From: CAZTTG01 sp964615935 | GTDB lineage: Bacteria > Planctomycetota > UBA1135 > GCA-002686595 | NCBI GenBank assembly: GCA_964615935.1 | Contig: CAZTTG010000091.1 | Coordinates: 1-26,229 of the forward strand | Length of the DNA: 26,229 bases | Direction of reading: 5' to 3' | In this document: piece by piece, positions 7,409-14,654 of the stretch | Layout: each line of letters starts with the position of its first letter | How positions within the stretch are numbered: position 1 is the stretch's first letter | Notes under the pieces: model-generated | What the model saw: the letters and a program-made list of their open reading frames with translations, nothing else | Told to the model about the DNA's origin: nothing | Database searches by the model: none | Translations under genes and position numbers: made by a program

Positions 7409-9448
7409 TCACCCCAGCTCGAGCTGGCGCCGGGCGTCGATCTCATCCCGGTCCAGCCCCTCCGCGGCCCGGCCCAGGCGATAGTGGAGGTCCCAGGAGG
7501 GGTCCAGGGCCCTGTGAATCTGCCGGATGAGCTGCAGGGCCATGCGGAAGGCACGGCAGAGATCCCCGGCGCCCACCCCCGACCGCCAGGCCAGCTCACC
7601 CAGCTCGGCCCCCTCGAACCAGGCCAGGACCGTGGGGGTCAGCCCCCAGTCGAGGGGCTTGAGGGGGGGGGAGACCCCCCAGCGGGCCTCGCGGCCGAGG
7701 AGCTGGGCCTGGAGCCGGCCGATCCGACGGCGCAGGGGGCCGAACATCCGCTGGGGCACGACCGTCGGAGCGCCGCGGCCGCGCTCCTCGTGGATCTGGG
7801 CCACCAGGACCATGGCCAGCGCCCGCGGGGGCAGGTCCTCGAGCAGGCCCTGGAACATGAGCTCGGTGAGCAGGATCTCGTAGCCCGCGAGCTGCCGGGC
7901 GAGCTCGCCCCGGGCGGTCAGGCGGTCGTCGGAGTCCAGGTAGCCCAGCTCCGCCAGGAACGCCAAGCGGGCGTCGACCGCGGCCCGCTGCCGGCGGCGG
8001 TTGCGCTCCTGCGCCTTGCGGCCCGACTCGCGGTGCTGGAAGCGGTCGAGGGACTTCTCCCAGGCCTCGAAGAGCCGCTCCCGGCCCAGGCTCCCGACGA
8101 GGTGCAGGACGGTCGAGTAGGACATCCGGAAGCGGCTCTGCACCGGCTCGGGCTGGCCCTCGATGATCCGCTGCACGGGCGCCTCGAGGAGCTCCCGGGG
8201 GCCGAGCAGGGAGACCACCAGCCCCTCCCGATCGATCCCCTGACGCCCCGCCCGCCCGGCCATCTGGAGGTAGTCGCGGGTCCTCAGCCAGTCCACGCTG
8301 ATCCCGTCGAACTTGCGCAGGGAGTAGAAGACCACCGTCCGGGCGGGCATGTTGATGCCCAGGGCGAAGGTCTCGGTGGTGGCGAGGAGCTTCAGGAGGC
8401 CCGAGGTGAACATGCGCTCCACCAGCTCCTTCTGGATGGGCAGCATGCCCGCGTGGTGGAAACCCACCCCGCGCCGCGCCAGGCCGAGGACCTCCCCGCC
8501 GAGGGCCCGGCGGTCGAGCTGGAAGAGCCCTACCAGCTCCTCCTGCAGGGCCTCCATCCGCCGAGCCTCCTCCGGCGACAGGAGCTCCCGGTGCCGGTTC
8601 CGGCGCGCCAGGCGCTCGCAGTCCTTGCGGCTGAAGCAGAAGACCAGGACCGGCAGGTCCCCCCGGTCCTGGAGCTCGTCGAAGAGCCGGGCCGGATCCG
8701 GGCCGCCCGGGGTGGGGCCCCGCCGGCGGACCCGTCGGCCTCCCTGGGCCCTCCGGCGGCCCTTCCGCAGGGCGCGGCGGCGCTGGGCCACCACCTGGGC
8801 GAGCTCCAGCGAGCCCCGCGGAGGCGAGTACAGGCGGTGGGAGAGGGGCACCGGGCGGCGCCGGGACTCGATCACGGCCAGCTCCTGCTCCCGGATCTCC
8901 TCGATCCAGGCGCCCAGCTCCCCGATGTTGGAGATCGTGGCCGACAGGCAGATGATCCGCATGCGGGGGGGGGCGAAGATCAGCGCCTCCTCCCACACCG
9001 TGCCCCGCTCGGGATCGTCCAGGAAGTGCACCTCGTCGAAGATGGCGTACTCGACGTCGGCCAGCTTCTCGGGGTCCTCGAAGATGGCGTTGCGCAGGAT
9101 CTCGGTGGTCATGATCAGGACCTGCGCCCCGGGGTGGATGGTCACGTCCCCGGTCATCAGGCCTGCGTCGACCCGAGGATCGTCGCGGAAGTCGCGGTAC
9201 TTCTGGTTGGAGAGGGCCTTGATGGGTGCCGTGTAGACGCAGCGCCGGCCCAGCCTCACGGCGTCCTCGATGGCGTATTCCGCCACCAGGGTCTTGCCGG
9301 CGCCGGTGGGGGCGCCCACCAGCACGTTTTGCCCGGCGCGGACGGCCTGGATGGCGCGCACCTGGAAGTCGTTCAGCTTCAGGCCATGCCAGTGCACGAC
9401 CGGCTCCGGCCGTCCGCCTGGCCGATCGGAATCCCCTCCCGCGGGCAT
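7409..9448 (-). CDS. Ski2/Mtr4/HelY-like DExH-box helicase
   Basis: A 679-residue superfamily 2 helicase, probably acting on RNA or structured nucleic acid. Motifs in order: Walker A GAPTGAGKT (45-53), TAPIKALSNQK (73-83), DEVH (138-141), SAT (169-171), a helicase-C domain with VFCFSRKDCERLA (269-281), GVGFHHAGMLP (327-337), ATTETFALGINMPARTVV (356-373), and QMAGRAGRQG (395-404). The stretch FHHAGMLP to FALGINMPAR is characteristic of Ski2-like enzymes, and the C-terminus resembles the DSHCT helical domain. An Arg-rich insert sits at about 222-245. I chose the ATG at 9448 because the AAGGGA Shine-Dalgarno-like site about 9 bases upstream fits it; an in-frame ATG at 9562 would add 38 Arg/Pro-rich residues with no homology signal. 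Actinobacterial HelY is the closest named bacterial relative I can suggest. Confidence 0.93.
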   Translation of the reverse strand: MPAGGDSDRPGGRPEPVVHWHGLKLNDFQVRAIQAVRAGQNVLVGAPTGAGKTLVAEYAIEDAVRLGRRCVYTAPIKALSNQKYRDFRDDPRVDAGLMTGDVTIHPGAQVLIMTTEILRNAIFEDPEKLADVEYAIFDEVHFLDDPERGTVWEEALIFAPPRMRIICLSATISNIGELGAWIEEIREQELAVIESRRRPVPLSHRLYSPPRGSLELAQVVAQRRRALRKGRRRAQGGRRVRRRGPTPGGPDPARLFDELQDRGDLPVLVFCFSRKDCERLARRNRHRELLSPEEARRMEALQEELVGLFQLDRRALGGEVLGLARRGVGFHHAGMLPIQKELVERMFTSGLLKLLATTETFALGINMPARTVVFYSLRKFDGISVDWLRTRDYLQMAGRAGRQGIDREGLVVSLLGPRELLEAPVQRIIEGQPEPVQSRFRMSYSTVLHLVGSLGRERLFEAWEKSLDRFQHRESGRKAQERNRRRQRAAVDARLAFLAELGYLDSDDRLTARGELARQLAGYEILLTELMFQGLLEDLPPRALAMVLVAQIHEERGRGAPTVVPQRMFGPLRRRIGRLQAQLLGREARWGVSPPLKPLDWGLTPTVLAWFEGAELGELAWRSGVGAGDLCRAFRMALQLIRQIHRALDPSWDLHYRLGRAAEGLDRDEIDARRQLELG

Positions 9449-9775
9449 GTGGACTCGTCCCTTTGCTCTGTCCGGGTTCAAGGGTGGGCGGGCGCGGGTG
9501 CGGGCCGCGGGGACCCGCGTGCCGCGAGGCCGACGGACGGGCCGAGTTTCCGAAGCGGGCACTGCGGGCTTGAGCCGCCTGCGACGTCCAGGTATCTAAG
9601 CAGCTGGAGAGGAGGAACGGAAGCGCGCACGCGCCGGGCGCCGCCTTCCGCGAGGCCTCGCCATCGGACCCCACCGGCGGTCCCGCGTGCCTCGGCTCGT
9701 CCCGGGGCGGTCCGCCATCCGTCTCGCCAATCCGGCTCCCGCGGCGCAGGGGCCAGAGGATATGCTCCAGGAGCC
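9449..9775. other. Divergent intergenic region between helicase and small ORF
   Basis: A 327-base gap between the minus-strand helicase and the plus-strand 85-residue gene. It holds the helicase ribosome binding site at its left end and a weak plus-strand promoter candidate (9570-9598). The remainder is GC-rich, with several GC inverted repeats but no clear gene, RNA or repeat. The open frames crossing it are Arg/Pro/Ala-rich and look like chance frames in GC-rich DNA. Confidence 0.5.
9570..9598 (+). promoter_or_regulatory. Weak candidate promoter for the 9776 operon
   Basis: TTGAGC (9570-9575) and TATCTA (9593-9598) are separated by exactly 17 bases. The -35 box matches the consensus at four of six positions and the -10 box at three. 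It lies about 180 bases before the small gene at 9776, which would give a long leader. It is the most promoter-like site in the gap but is not strong. Confidence 0.25.
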
Positions 9776-10033
9776 ATGGACCTTCACACCAACAAGAAGT
9801 ACGGGGCCCATCTCGAGCGCCAGCTCGCCAACCTGAAGCTGATCTCGCGGCTTCTGGCCCACGAGCTGCACTCCCAGGGCGGGGCGAAGAGCATCACGCT
9901 CAGCCGGGAGGAGGTCACCGAGGTCAAGACCACCCTCGATCTCTTCATCGAGGAGATCGGCCGCCGCCAGGCCGGCGGAACCCATATCCCCGGCTCCGAG
10001 ATCCCGACCGCGGTCGGAGTGCGCAACAACTAG
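9776..10033 (+). CDS. Small helical hypothetical protein (85 aa)
   Basis: An 85-residue, mostly charged and probably helical protein that I do not recognise. It has no signal peptide, membrane segment or cysteine pair. Its core (about 8-65) reads as two amphipathic helices, LERQLANLKLISRLLAHELH and EEVTEVKTTLDLFIEEIGRR, with a short polar C-terminal tail. The ATG is preceded by CCAGGAGCC, an AGGAG site with tight spacing (about 3 bases). It lies 53 bases before the FtsQ-like gene on the same strand, so it may be the first gene of that operon. The codon pattern and ribosome binding site support a real gene; the function is unknown. Confidence 0.6.
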   Translation: MDLHTNKKYGAHLERQLANLKLISRLLAHELHSQGGAKSITLSREEVTEVKTTLDLFIEEIGRRQAGGTHIPGSEIPTAVGVRNN

Positions 10034-10086
10034 CGGGGCTCCGCCCTCGCGAGGACCGGAGTCGGAGCCGGTCCGCCCCGGGGAGG

Positions 10087-11010
10087 ATGGATCACCTGGC
10101 AGCCCGCACCCGCTCCCAGCGCCCCCCGCACGGTCGGGCCCCCCGGCCCGCTCGCCGGGGGCACCTGAGCACCCGGGCGGGCTTCCTGATGGTCATGGTG
10201 GCCTGCGCCGCGGTGGCCTGGCAGGTCCATCGCCGGGTGGACGCGAGCGGCTACACCCGGATCGAGACCGACCGCTCGGTCCTGGTGGCGGGGATCGAGG
10301 GGGTCGATCCGCGCTGGCAGGAGCGCGTCCGGCGGGAGGTGGCCCGCCTGGAGGACGCCGCCTGCGACGACCGGGAGGCGCTGCAGCGCATCGCCGATGC
10401 CCTGGCGGCCCTGCCCTTCGTGGCCGAGGTCGACGAGGCGGTGCCCCTCTGGCCGGACGGGGTGCAGATCCCCGTGCGCCTGCGGGTCCCGATCGCCTGC
10501 GTGCGCGTGGGCCGGCACTTCCTGCCCGTGGCCGCGGACGGGGTGGTCCTGCCCGGCCGCTGGTCGGGACCGGTCCCGAGGAGCGCCGGCTTCCTGCCCG
10601 TTCTGGGCCCCCTCGACGGCTCGCTCGACGGTCTGCGCCCCGGAGCCCTGCTCTTCGAGGAGCACCTGCTCGACGCCCTCTCGGTGGCGAGCTCCCTCCT
10701 GGAGCACCTGGATCCGCCGAGCCTCGAGCTCCTCGGCCGGGTGGTCGTCGATTGCCGCGCGGCCCGGCGGGCCTCCCCCGAGGAGCCCGGCACGATCCTC
10801 CTCCTGGAGGGCGGCCGCGAGGTGCTCTTCGGCCGCTCGCCCCGCGCGGGGGAGCCCGGGGAGCTGCCCGCTGCCCTGAAGTGCCGCTCCCTGGCCAGGG
10901 GGCTGGCGCGGCTCGAGTCCGGGCCCGACGGGGCCGACTGGGAGCTGCTCGACGTGCGCTGGGATCGCCCCGAGATCCGGCTGCGGGACTCCGGCCCGGG
11001 CGGCTGGTGA
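10087..11010 (+). CDS. FtsQ/DivIB-like POTRA membrane protein
   Basis: A 307-residue single-pass membrane protein: a basic cytoplasmic N-terminus (1-30, Arg/Pro-rich), one membrane helix (about 31-47), a POTRA-like domain (about 63-135), then a beta domain. The FtsQ pattern is visible in the helix RIADALAALPFVAEVDEA (101-118), the strand VQIPVRLRVPIACVRVG (126-142), and the hallmark FLPVAADGVVLPG (145-157). FtsQ/DivIB links cytoplasmic and periplasmic divisome parts in rod-shaped bacteria. No ftsA, ftsZ or mur genes accompany it here, so the division role is inferred from fold only. A GGGAGG sequence directly abuts the ATG, too close for normal use; initiation a few codons later, for example at CTG 10096, cannot be excluded. 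Its stop overlaps the next start (TGATG), implying translational coupling. Confidence 0.65.
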   Translation: MDHLAARTRSQRPPHGRAPRPARRGHLSTRAGFLMVMVACAAVAWQVHRRVDASGYTRIETDRSVLVAGIEGVDPRWQERVRREVARLEDAACDDREALQRIADALAALPFVAEVDEAVPLWPDGVQIPVRLRVPIACVRVGRHFLPVAADGVVLPGRWSGPVPRSAGFLPVLGPLDGSLDGLRPGALLFEEHLLDALSVASSLLEHLDPPSLELLGRVVVDCRAARRASPEEPGTILLLEGGREVLFGRSPRAGEPGELPAALKCRSLARGLARLESGPDGADWELLDVRWDRPEIRLRDSGPGGW

Positions 11011-11642
11011 TGGGAGCGCCGGCGCTCCTCGCGGCCTGGGTCCTCTCGACGGCTCCCCTGCTGGTCGCGGATCCCGGGGGGGTCTCGCGCCTAGGGCTGG
11101 GCCTCGCCGTCTGGCTCGCGATCGCGGGTCTGCCCTCAGCCGCCCCCCGCGGTCGGCCGTCCGGGGGTCGGGGCGCCGCGGTGCTCCTGGCCCCGGTCCT
11201 GGCCCTGCCGCCCCTGGCGGCGGCCGCGCGCCTCGACGGGACCCTGGGATCGAGGTGGGGGGCGCTCGCCGCGGCCGCGGCCTGGGGTCTCCTCCTGCTG
11301 GTCCTGCTGGCCGCCTCCTCGCGCTGGGCCTCCACCTCGCCCGCGCGCCGGGCGACCCACGCCGTGGCCTGGCTGGTCCTGGTGCCGGGGGTGCCGCTGA
11401 TGATCGCGGTCACCGCGTGGGTCGGAGTTGACGCGGAGTGGGCTCCGGCCTGGATGCGGGAGCTCGCCGGATGGAGCCCGCTGGGCTGGGCCATGGACCT
11501 GGCCGCGGAGCGAGGTCGGCTGTCGCCCGGCGCGGCCGCAGGTGAGATCGGCCCTCCTATCGGGGCCCTGCTCGTGGCCCTCCTGCTCTGCGCGCTCGGA
11601 AGGGGCCGCAGGCACGGCGGGGAGGCGACTCGATGCCGCTGA
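11010..11642 (+). CDS. Multi-pass membrane protein of unknown function
   Basis: A 210-residue protein with about six hydrophobic segments (roughly residues 4-20, 27-43, 54-71, 83-101, 117-138 and 183-197), separated by short Arg/Gly loops, and an Arg/Gly-rich C-terminus. I do not recognise a family. A stretch MRELAGWSPLGWAMDLAAERGRL (about 152-174) recalls the conserved SPL-W region of ABC-2-type permeases, but no ATPase is nearby, so this is only a hint. Its ATG at 11010 overlaps the stop of the FtsQ-like gene in TGATG, and its own last 10 bases overlap the start of the next gene, so the three proteins are probably made together. Confidence 0.7.
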   Translation: MGAPALLAAWVLSTAPLLVADPGGVSRLGLGLAVWLAIAGLPSAAPRGRPSGGRGAAVLLAPVLALPPLAAAARLDGTLGSRWGALAAAAAWGLLLLVLLAASSRWASTSPARRATHAVAWLVLVPGVPLMIAVTAWVGVDAEWAPAWMRELAGWSPLGWAMDLAAERGRLSPGAAAGEIGPPIGALLVALLLCALGRGRRHGGEATRCR

Positions 11643-12676
11643 TCGGCCTCGTCCTTTGGATCGCGGTGCTCCCGCCCATCGCCGCCCGGCAGGAGGGCGA
11701 CTGGTGCAACATGGCGCGGGTCCGGCTGACGGGTCCCCTCGAGGGCGCCACCTTCGATCCCAGGCACTTCGCGCTCACCACCCGGGTGCTCGTCGACCTC
11801 CTGCCCGGGGAGCCGAGGACCCTGGACCTGCCCTTCCCCTTCGGCCCCCCCGCGGACGCGGAGTCGATCGAGGCCCGGGCGCTGCCCCGGGGAGCCGAGG
11901 GCCGGGCCGAGTTCCTCGAGTGGGTGGCCTCGGAGGCCGACGCGCGCTGGCGCTCCCTGCCGCGCGGGCTGCGGGCGCGCCCGCTGCCCCCGGTGGGGGA
12001 GCTCCGGTTGCGCGCCTCCGCGGGCGAGGTCCTGATCCTGCTCGCCAGCCTGCTCCTCGGCCTGGGTGCCCGCCGGCGGCCCGCGCTGCTGCTGGCGAGC
12101 GGGGCCGCCGGGGCCCTGGCGGTCCTCTGCGTGGGCCTGGCGGGAGGAGACCGGCTCGATCCGGGCCTGCGCCTCCTGGAAGGGGATGGCGCGAGCGGTC
12201 TCTGGCTCTCCGTGGACTGCGACCGGGACCGGATGCGCCTCCCCGCAGGCGAGCCCCTGCGCCTCGAGCTCCGGCCGGCCGGCCTCGGGCTCCGGTGGAC
12301 GGTCGACCTCCGCGCCCCGCGCCCCGATCCGTGGATGGCGGAGCGCATCGGGAACACGTTTTATAGGTATGAGGCCATCCCGGCCGGCGAGCGCTCCTTC
12401 GACCGGGAGCGGAACCGCTGGGGGCGGCTCGAGGAGTGCTGGGTCCGCGGCGCCGACGGGGTCTGGAGCGCCCACGGCCGCTGGGACCTGGGGGATCCCC
12501 TTCCTCCCGGGCTGGGAGAGGGCGAGGGGGGGGAGGCCCCGCCGGGCTGGATCAACCCCGCCCTGCCCCAGGGGACCGGCATCCTGATCGGGCGCCTCGC
12601 CTCGGGCGCCTTCGGGAGCCGGCCGGAGCCGGGCCTGCCGCGCCGGCCGGCCTGGGTGCGGCTGCTCGGGTTCTGA
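11633..12676 (+). CDS. Exported/membrane protein of unknown function
   Basis: A 347-residue protein with an N-terminal signal-like segment (MPLIGLVLWIAVLPPIAA), a first soluble region (about 20-125), two hydrophobic helices (about 131-146 and 150-172), and a second soluble region (about 175-347) rich in Trp, Arg and Gly with repeated W-x-R/G turns (for example ECWVRGADGVWSAHGRWDLG). I do not recognise it. It overlaps the preceding membrane-protein gene by 10 bases, placing it third in a coupled FtsQ-like operon. The codons for NTFYRY (12352-12369) are unusually AT-rich for this genome. A hairpin follows the stop. Confidence 0.7.
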   Translation: MPLIGLVLWIAVLPPIAARQEGDWCNMARVRLTGPLEGATFDPRHFALTTRVLVDLLPGEPRTLDLPFPFGPPADAESIEARALPRGAEGRAEFLEWVASEADARWRSLPRGLRARPLPPVGELRLRASAGEVLILLASLLLGLGARRRPALLLASGAAGALAVLCVGLAGGDRLDPGLRLLEGDGASGLWLSVDCDRDRMRLPAGEPLRLELRPAGLGLRWTVDLRAPRPDPWMAERIGNTFYRYEAIPAGERSFDRERNRWGRLEECWVRGADGVWSAHGRWDLGDPLPPGLGEGEGGEAPPGWINPALPQGTGILIGRLASGAFGSRPEPGLPRRPAWVRLLGF

Positions 12677-12689
12677 GGGTTCCCGCTGC

Positions 12690-12717
12690 GGGTCTCCCGC
12701 CACCTGCCGCGAGACCC
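12690..12717 (+). terminator. Possible terminator of the FtsQ-like operon
   Basis: GGGTCTC (12690-12696) pairs with GAGACCC (12711-12717), a 7-bp stem with a 14-base loop that begins 13 bases after the stop codon at 12676. No T-run follows. Its place between an operon end and a promoter-like site for rplM supports a terminator role. Confidence 0.35.
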
Positions 12718-12737
12718 CCGAAAAGGCCCCCTCCCCA

Positions 12738-12766
12738 TTGATGGCCCCCCTGGCCCGAAGTAGGCT
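12738..12766 (+). promoter_or_regulatory. Candidate promoter for rplM-rpsI
   Basis: TTGATG (12738-12743) and TAGGCT (12761-12766) are separated by 17 bases. The -35 box matches the consensus at four of six positions and the -10 box at three. It lies about 147 bases before the rplM ATG, after the hairpin closing the previous operon, so the resulting leader would be long enough for structured regulation. Confidence 0.35.
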
Positions 12767-12803
12767 CTCTCGCCTTCCTGAGAAGGTGTCATCCTCTTCG
12801 AGG

Positions 12804-12835
12804 GCGCGGTCGGGACCGCGCTCCCGCCTGCAGGC
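12804..12835 (+). promoter_or_regulatory. Structured segment in the rplM leader
   Basis: GCGCGGT (12804-12810) pairs perfectly with ACCGCGC (12815-12821) around a CGGG loop, and the palindrome GCCTGCAGGC follows at 12826-12835. Ribosomal-protein L13 leaders with autoregulatory structures are known in some bacteria, but I cannot match this to a described leader. In such GC-rich DNA a chance hairpin is also possible. Confidence 0.25.
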
Positions 12836-12912
12836 GCCCGCCCGCGAAGCTCGCCGGGCCGCGCCGGGGGTCGGTGTCGGCCCGCGGCCATTCCTCGTCC
12901 CATCAGCCAATC

Positions 12913-13368
12913 ATGAGCCCCACCCCCCAACGAGCCAAGACCGCGCACGTCCGCGCCGAGGACGTCGAGGAACGCTGGCTGCTCTACGACGCCTCCGAGC
13001 ACACCCTGGGCCGCATGGCGGCCCGGATCGCGGTGCAACTGATGGGCAAGGACCGGCCGACGTGGACGCCCAGCCAGGTCACCGGGGCGCACGTTGTGGT
13101 CGTCAACTCCCCCGCGGTGCGGCTCACCGGCCGCAAGACGGAGCAGATGGAGTACCAGCGCTACACCAGCTACCCCGGGGGGCGCAACGTGACCAGCTTC
13201 AAGAACGTCCGCACCCGGCGGCCCAACGACATCATCACCCTCGCCGTCCGACGGATGCTACCCAAGACCCGGATGGGCCGGACCCTGCTCCGGCGCCTCA
13301 AGGTCTACCGGGAGTCCGACCATCCCCATCAGGCCCAGAAACCCGTGAAGGTCGAGGCCGGGAGCTGA
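12913..13368 (+). CDS. rplM: 50S ribosomal protein L13
   Basis: A 151-residue L13 (uL13), an early-assembling protein of the large ribosomal subunit. The family features are clear: WLLYDASEHTLGRMAARIA near the N-terminus, DRPTWTPSQVTGAHVVVVN, KTEQMEYQRYTSYPGG (matching the usual KxYYRHSGYPGG), and the C-terminal MLPKTRMGRTLLRRLKVY. The first 20 residues are an extra polar leader compared with typical L13. The ATG at 12913 was chosen as the nearest in-frame ATG to the core; no Shine-Dalgarno site is visible. It is followed after 2 bases by rpsI, the classic rplM-rpsI pair. Confidence 0.97.
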   Translation: MSPTPQRAKTAHVRAEDVEERWLLYDASEHTLGRMAARIAVQLMGKDRPTWTPSQVTGAHVVVVNSPAVRLTGRKTEQMEYQRYTSYPGGRNVTSFKNVRTRRPNDIITLAVRRMLPKTRMGRTLLRRLKVYRESDHPHQAQKPVKVEAGS

Positions 13369-13370
13369 TC

Positions 13371-13769
13371 ATGGCAGTCGCGAATCCCTATGTCTGGGGC
13401 CTCGGTCGCCGCAAGACCTCCGTCGCTCGGGTGCGCATCAAGCCCGGCGCCGGAGGCTTCCTGATCAACGGCCGTCCGGTGAAGGAGTTTTTCCCGGTCC
13501 TGCAGCAGCAGACCGGCGTCTCCGCCGCCCTGCGCGCGACCGAGACCACCGAGACCTACGACGTCTTCTGCAACGTCTACGGCGGAGGCGTCTCCGGTCA
13601 GTGCGGAGCCGTCAGCCTGGGCGTGGCCCGCGCCCTGGCCCGGGCCAACCCGACCCTGGAGCCCGCCCTGCGCGAGAACGGCCTCCTGACCCGCGACGCC
13701 CGCATGAAGGAGCGCAAGAAGTTCGGCCGCCGGGGCGCGCGCCGCGGCTTCCAGTTCTCCAAGCGCTGA
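13371..13769 (+). CDS. rpsI: 30S ribosomal protein S9
   Basis: A 132-residue S9 (uS9), whose C-terminal tail contacts the P-site tRNA. GLGRRKTSVARVRIKPGAG opens the domain, INGRPVKEFFP follows, then VSGQCGAVSLGVARAL and the invariant end LLTRDARMKERKKFGRRGARRGFQFSKR, whose terminal SKR is the tRNA-contacting tail. The length is normal. The ATG lies 2 bases after the rplM stop and is preceded by GGGAG at good spacing, so the two genes are translationally linked. Confidence 0.98.
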   Translation: MAVANPYVWGLGRRKTSVARVRIKPGAGGFLINGRPVKEFFPVLQQQTGVSAALRATETTETYDVFCNVYGGGVSGQCGAVSLGVARALARANPTLEPALRENGLLTRDARMKERKKFGRRGARRGFQFSKR

Positions 13770-13827
13770 TTCCGGCTCACCCCTCACCGGTGCTCCCGCG
13801 ACCGGGCGCCCGCATCCGCCAACGCCC

Positions 13828-14580
13828 ATGTCCGGCCACTCGCACTCAGCCAACATCAAGCGCCGCAAGGACGCGGTGGACGCCAAGCGCGGCAAGATCT
13901 TCAGCAAGATCGCCCGCGTGATCATGTCCGCCGCCCGGCAGGGGGGAGCCGATCCGGACTCCAACCTCAAGCTGCGCTACGCCATCGAGGAGGCCAAGGC
14001 CGCCAACATGCCCAAGGACTCGATCGAGCGCGCGGTCAAGAAGGGCGCCGGGGACAAGGGCGGAGACGACTGGGAGGAGCTGGTGTACGAGGGCTACGCC
14101 CCCGGGGGGGTGGCGCTCATGGTGGTCTGCCTGACCGACAACCGCAACCGCACCGCTCCCGACATCAAGTACATCTTCGACCGCCGCGGCGGGAACCTGG
14201 GCGCCACCGGATCGGTGTCCTTCCTGTTCGAGTCGCGCGCGATCTTCGTGGTCGAGGCGGGCGAGCTGGACGAGGACGCTCTGACCGAGATCGCCCTGGA
14301 GGCCGGAGCCGACGACGTCCAGATCGAGGACGAGCTGGCGGTCTTCTACGGCGAGCCCAGCAGCTTCACCGCGATCAAGGACGTCCTGGAGGCCCGGGGG
14401 CTCGAGTGCCAGTCGGCCGAGCTCTCCTGGGAGCCGCGCTCCTCGGTGACGATCGAGAGCCAGCAGGACGCCCGCAAGCTCCTGAATCTCATCGAGGAGC
14501 TGGAGGACAACGAGGACGTCCAGCGCGTCCACGCCAACTACGACATGCCCGACGAGTGGCTGGAGGAGCTGGCCGGATAG
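13828..14580 (+). CDS. yebC: YebC/PmpR (TACO1) family protein
   Basis: A 250-residue member of the YebC/TACO1 family. Members have been described as DNA-binding regulators and, more recently, as translation factors relieving ribosome stalling. The N-terminal signature GHSHSANIKRRKDAVDAKRGKIFSK is close to the canonical GHSKWANIKHRKAAQDAKRGKIF, and AIEEAKAANMPKDSIERAVKKG, YEGYAPGG, LTDNRNRTAPDIKYIFDRRGGNLGATGSVSFLF and the C-terminal LLNLIEELEDNEDVQRVHANYDMP follow in the normal order. Length and domain order are standard. It lies 58 bases after rpsI, so it may be cotranscribed with the ribosomal pair, which would fit a translation role. No Shine-Dalgarno site is apparent. Confidence 0.95.
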   Translation: MSGHSHSANIKRRKDAVDAKRGKIFSKIARVIMSAARQGGADPDSNLKLRYAIEEAKAANMPKDSIERAVKKGAGDKGGDDWEELVYEGYAPGGVALMVVCLTDNRNRTAPDIKYIFDRRGGNLGATGSVSFLFESRAIFVVEAGELDEDALTEIALEAGADDVQIEDELAVFYGEPSSFTAIKDVLEARGLECQSAELSWEPRSSVTIESQQDARKLLNLIEELEDNEDVQRVHANYDMPDEWLEELAG

Positions 14581-14654
14581 GATCGGGGTGCGCCTCGCCA
14601 CCTCCTCCCGGGCCCGGTAGACTGCGATCCGAGGGAGAAGAGAAAGGACCATCC

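Noticed and set aside
9448..9562. N-terminal extension of the Ski2-like helicase from the ATG at 9562
   Set aside because: The extra 38 residues are Arg/Pro-rich with no family match, and the AAGGGA site favours 9448.
14618..14623. TAGACT as a -10 box for the receiver/GGDEF gene
   Set aside because: No acceptable -35 hexamer lies 16-18 bases upstream; too weak to list as a promoter.
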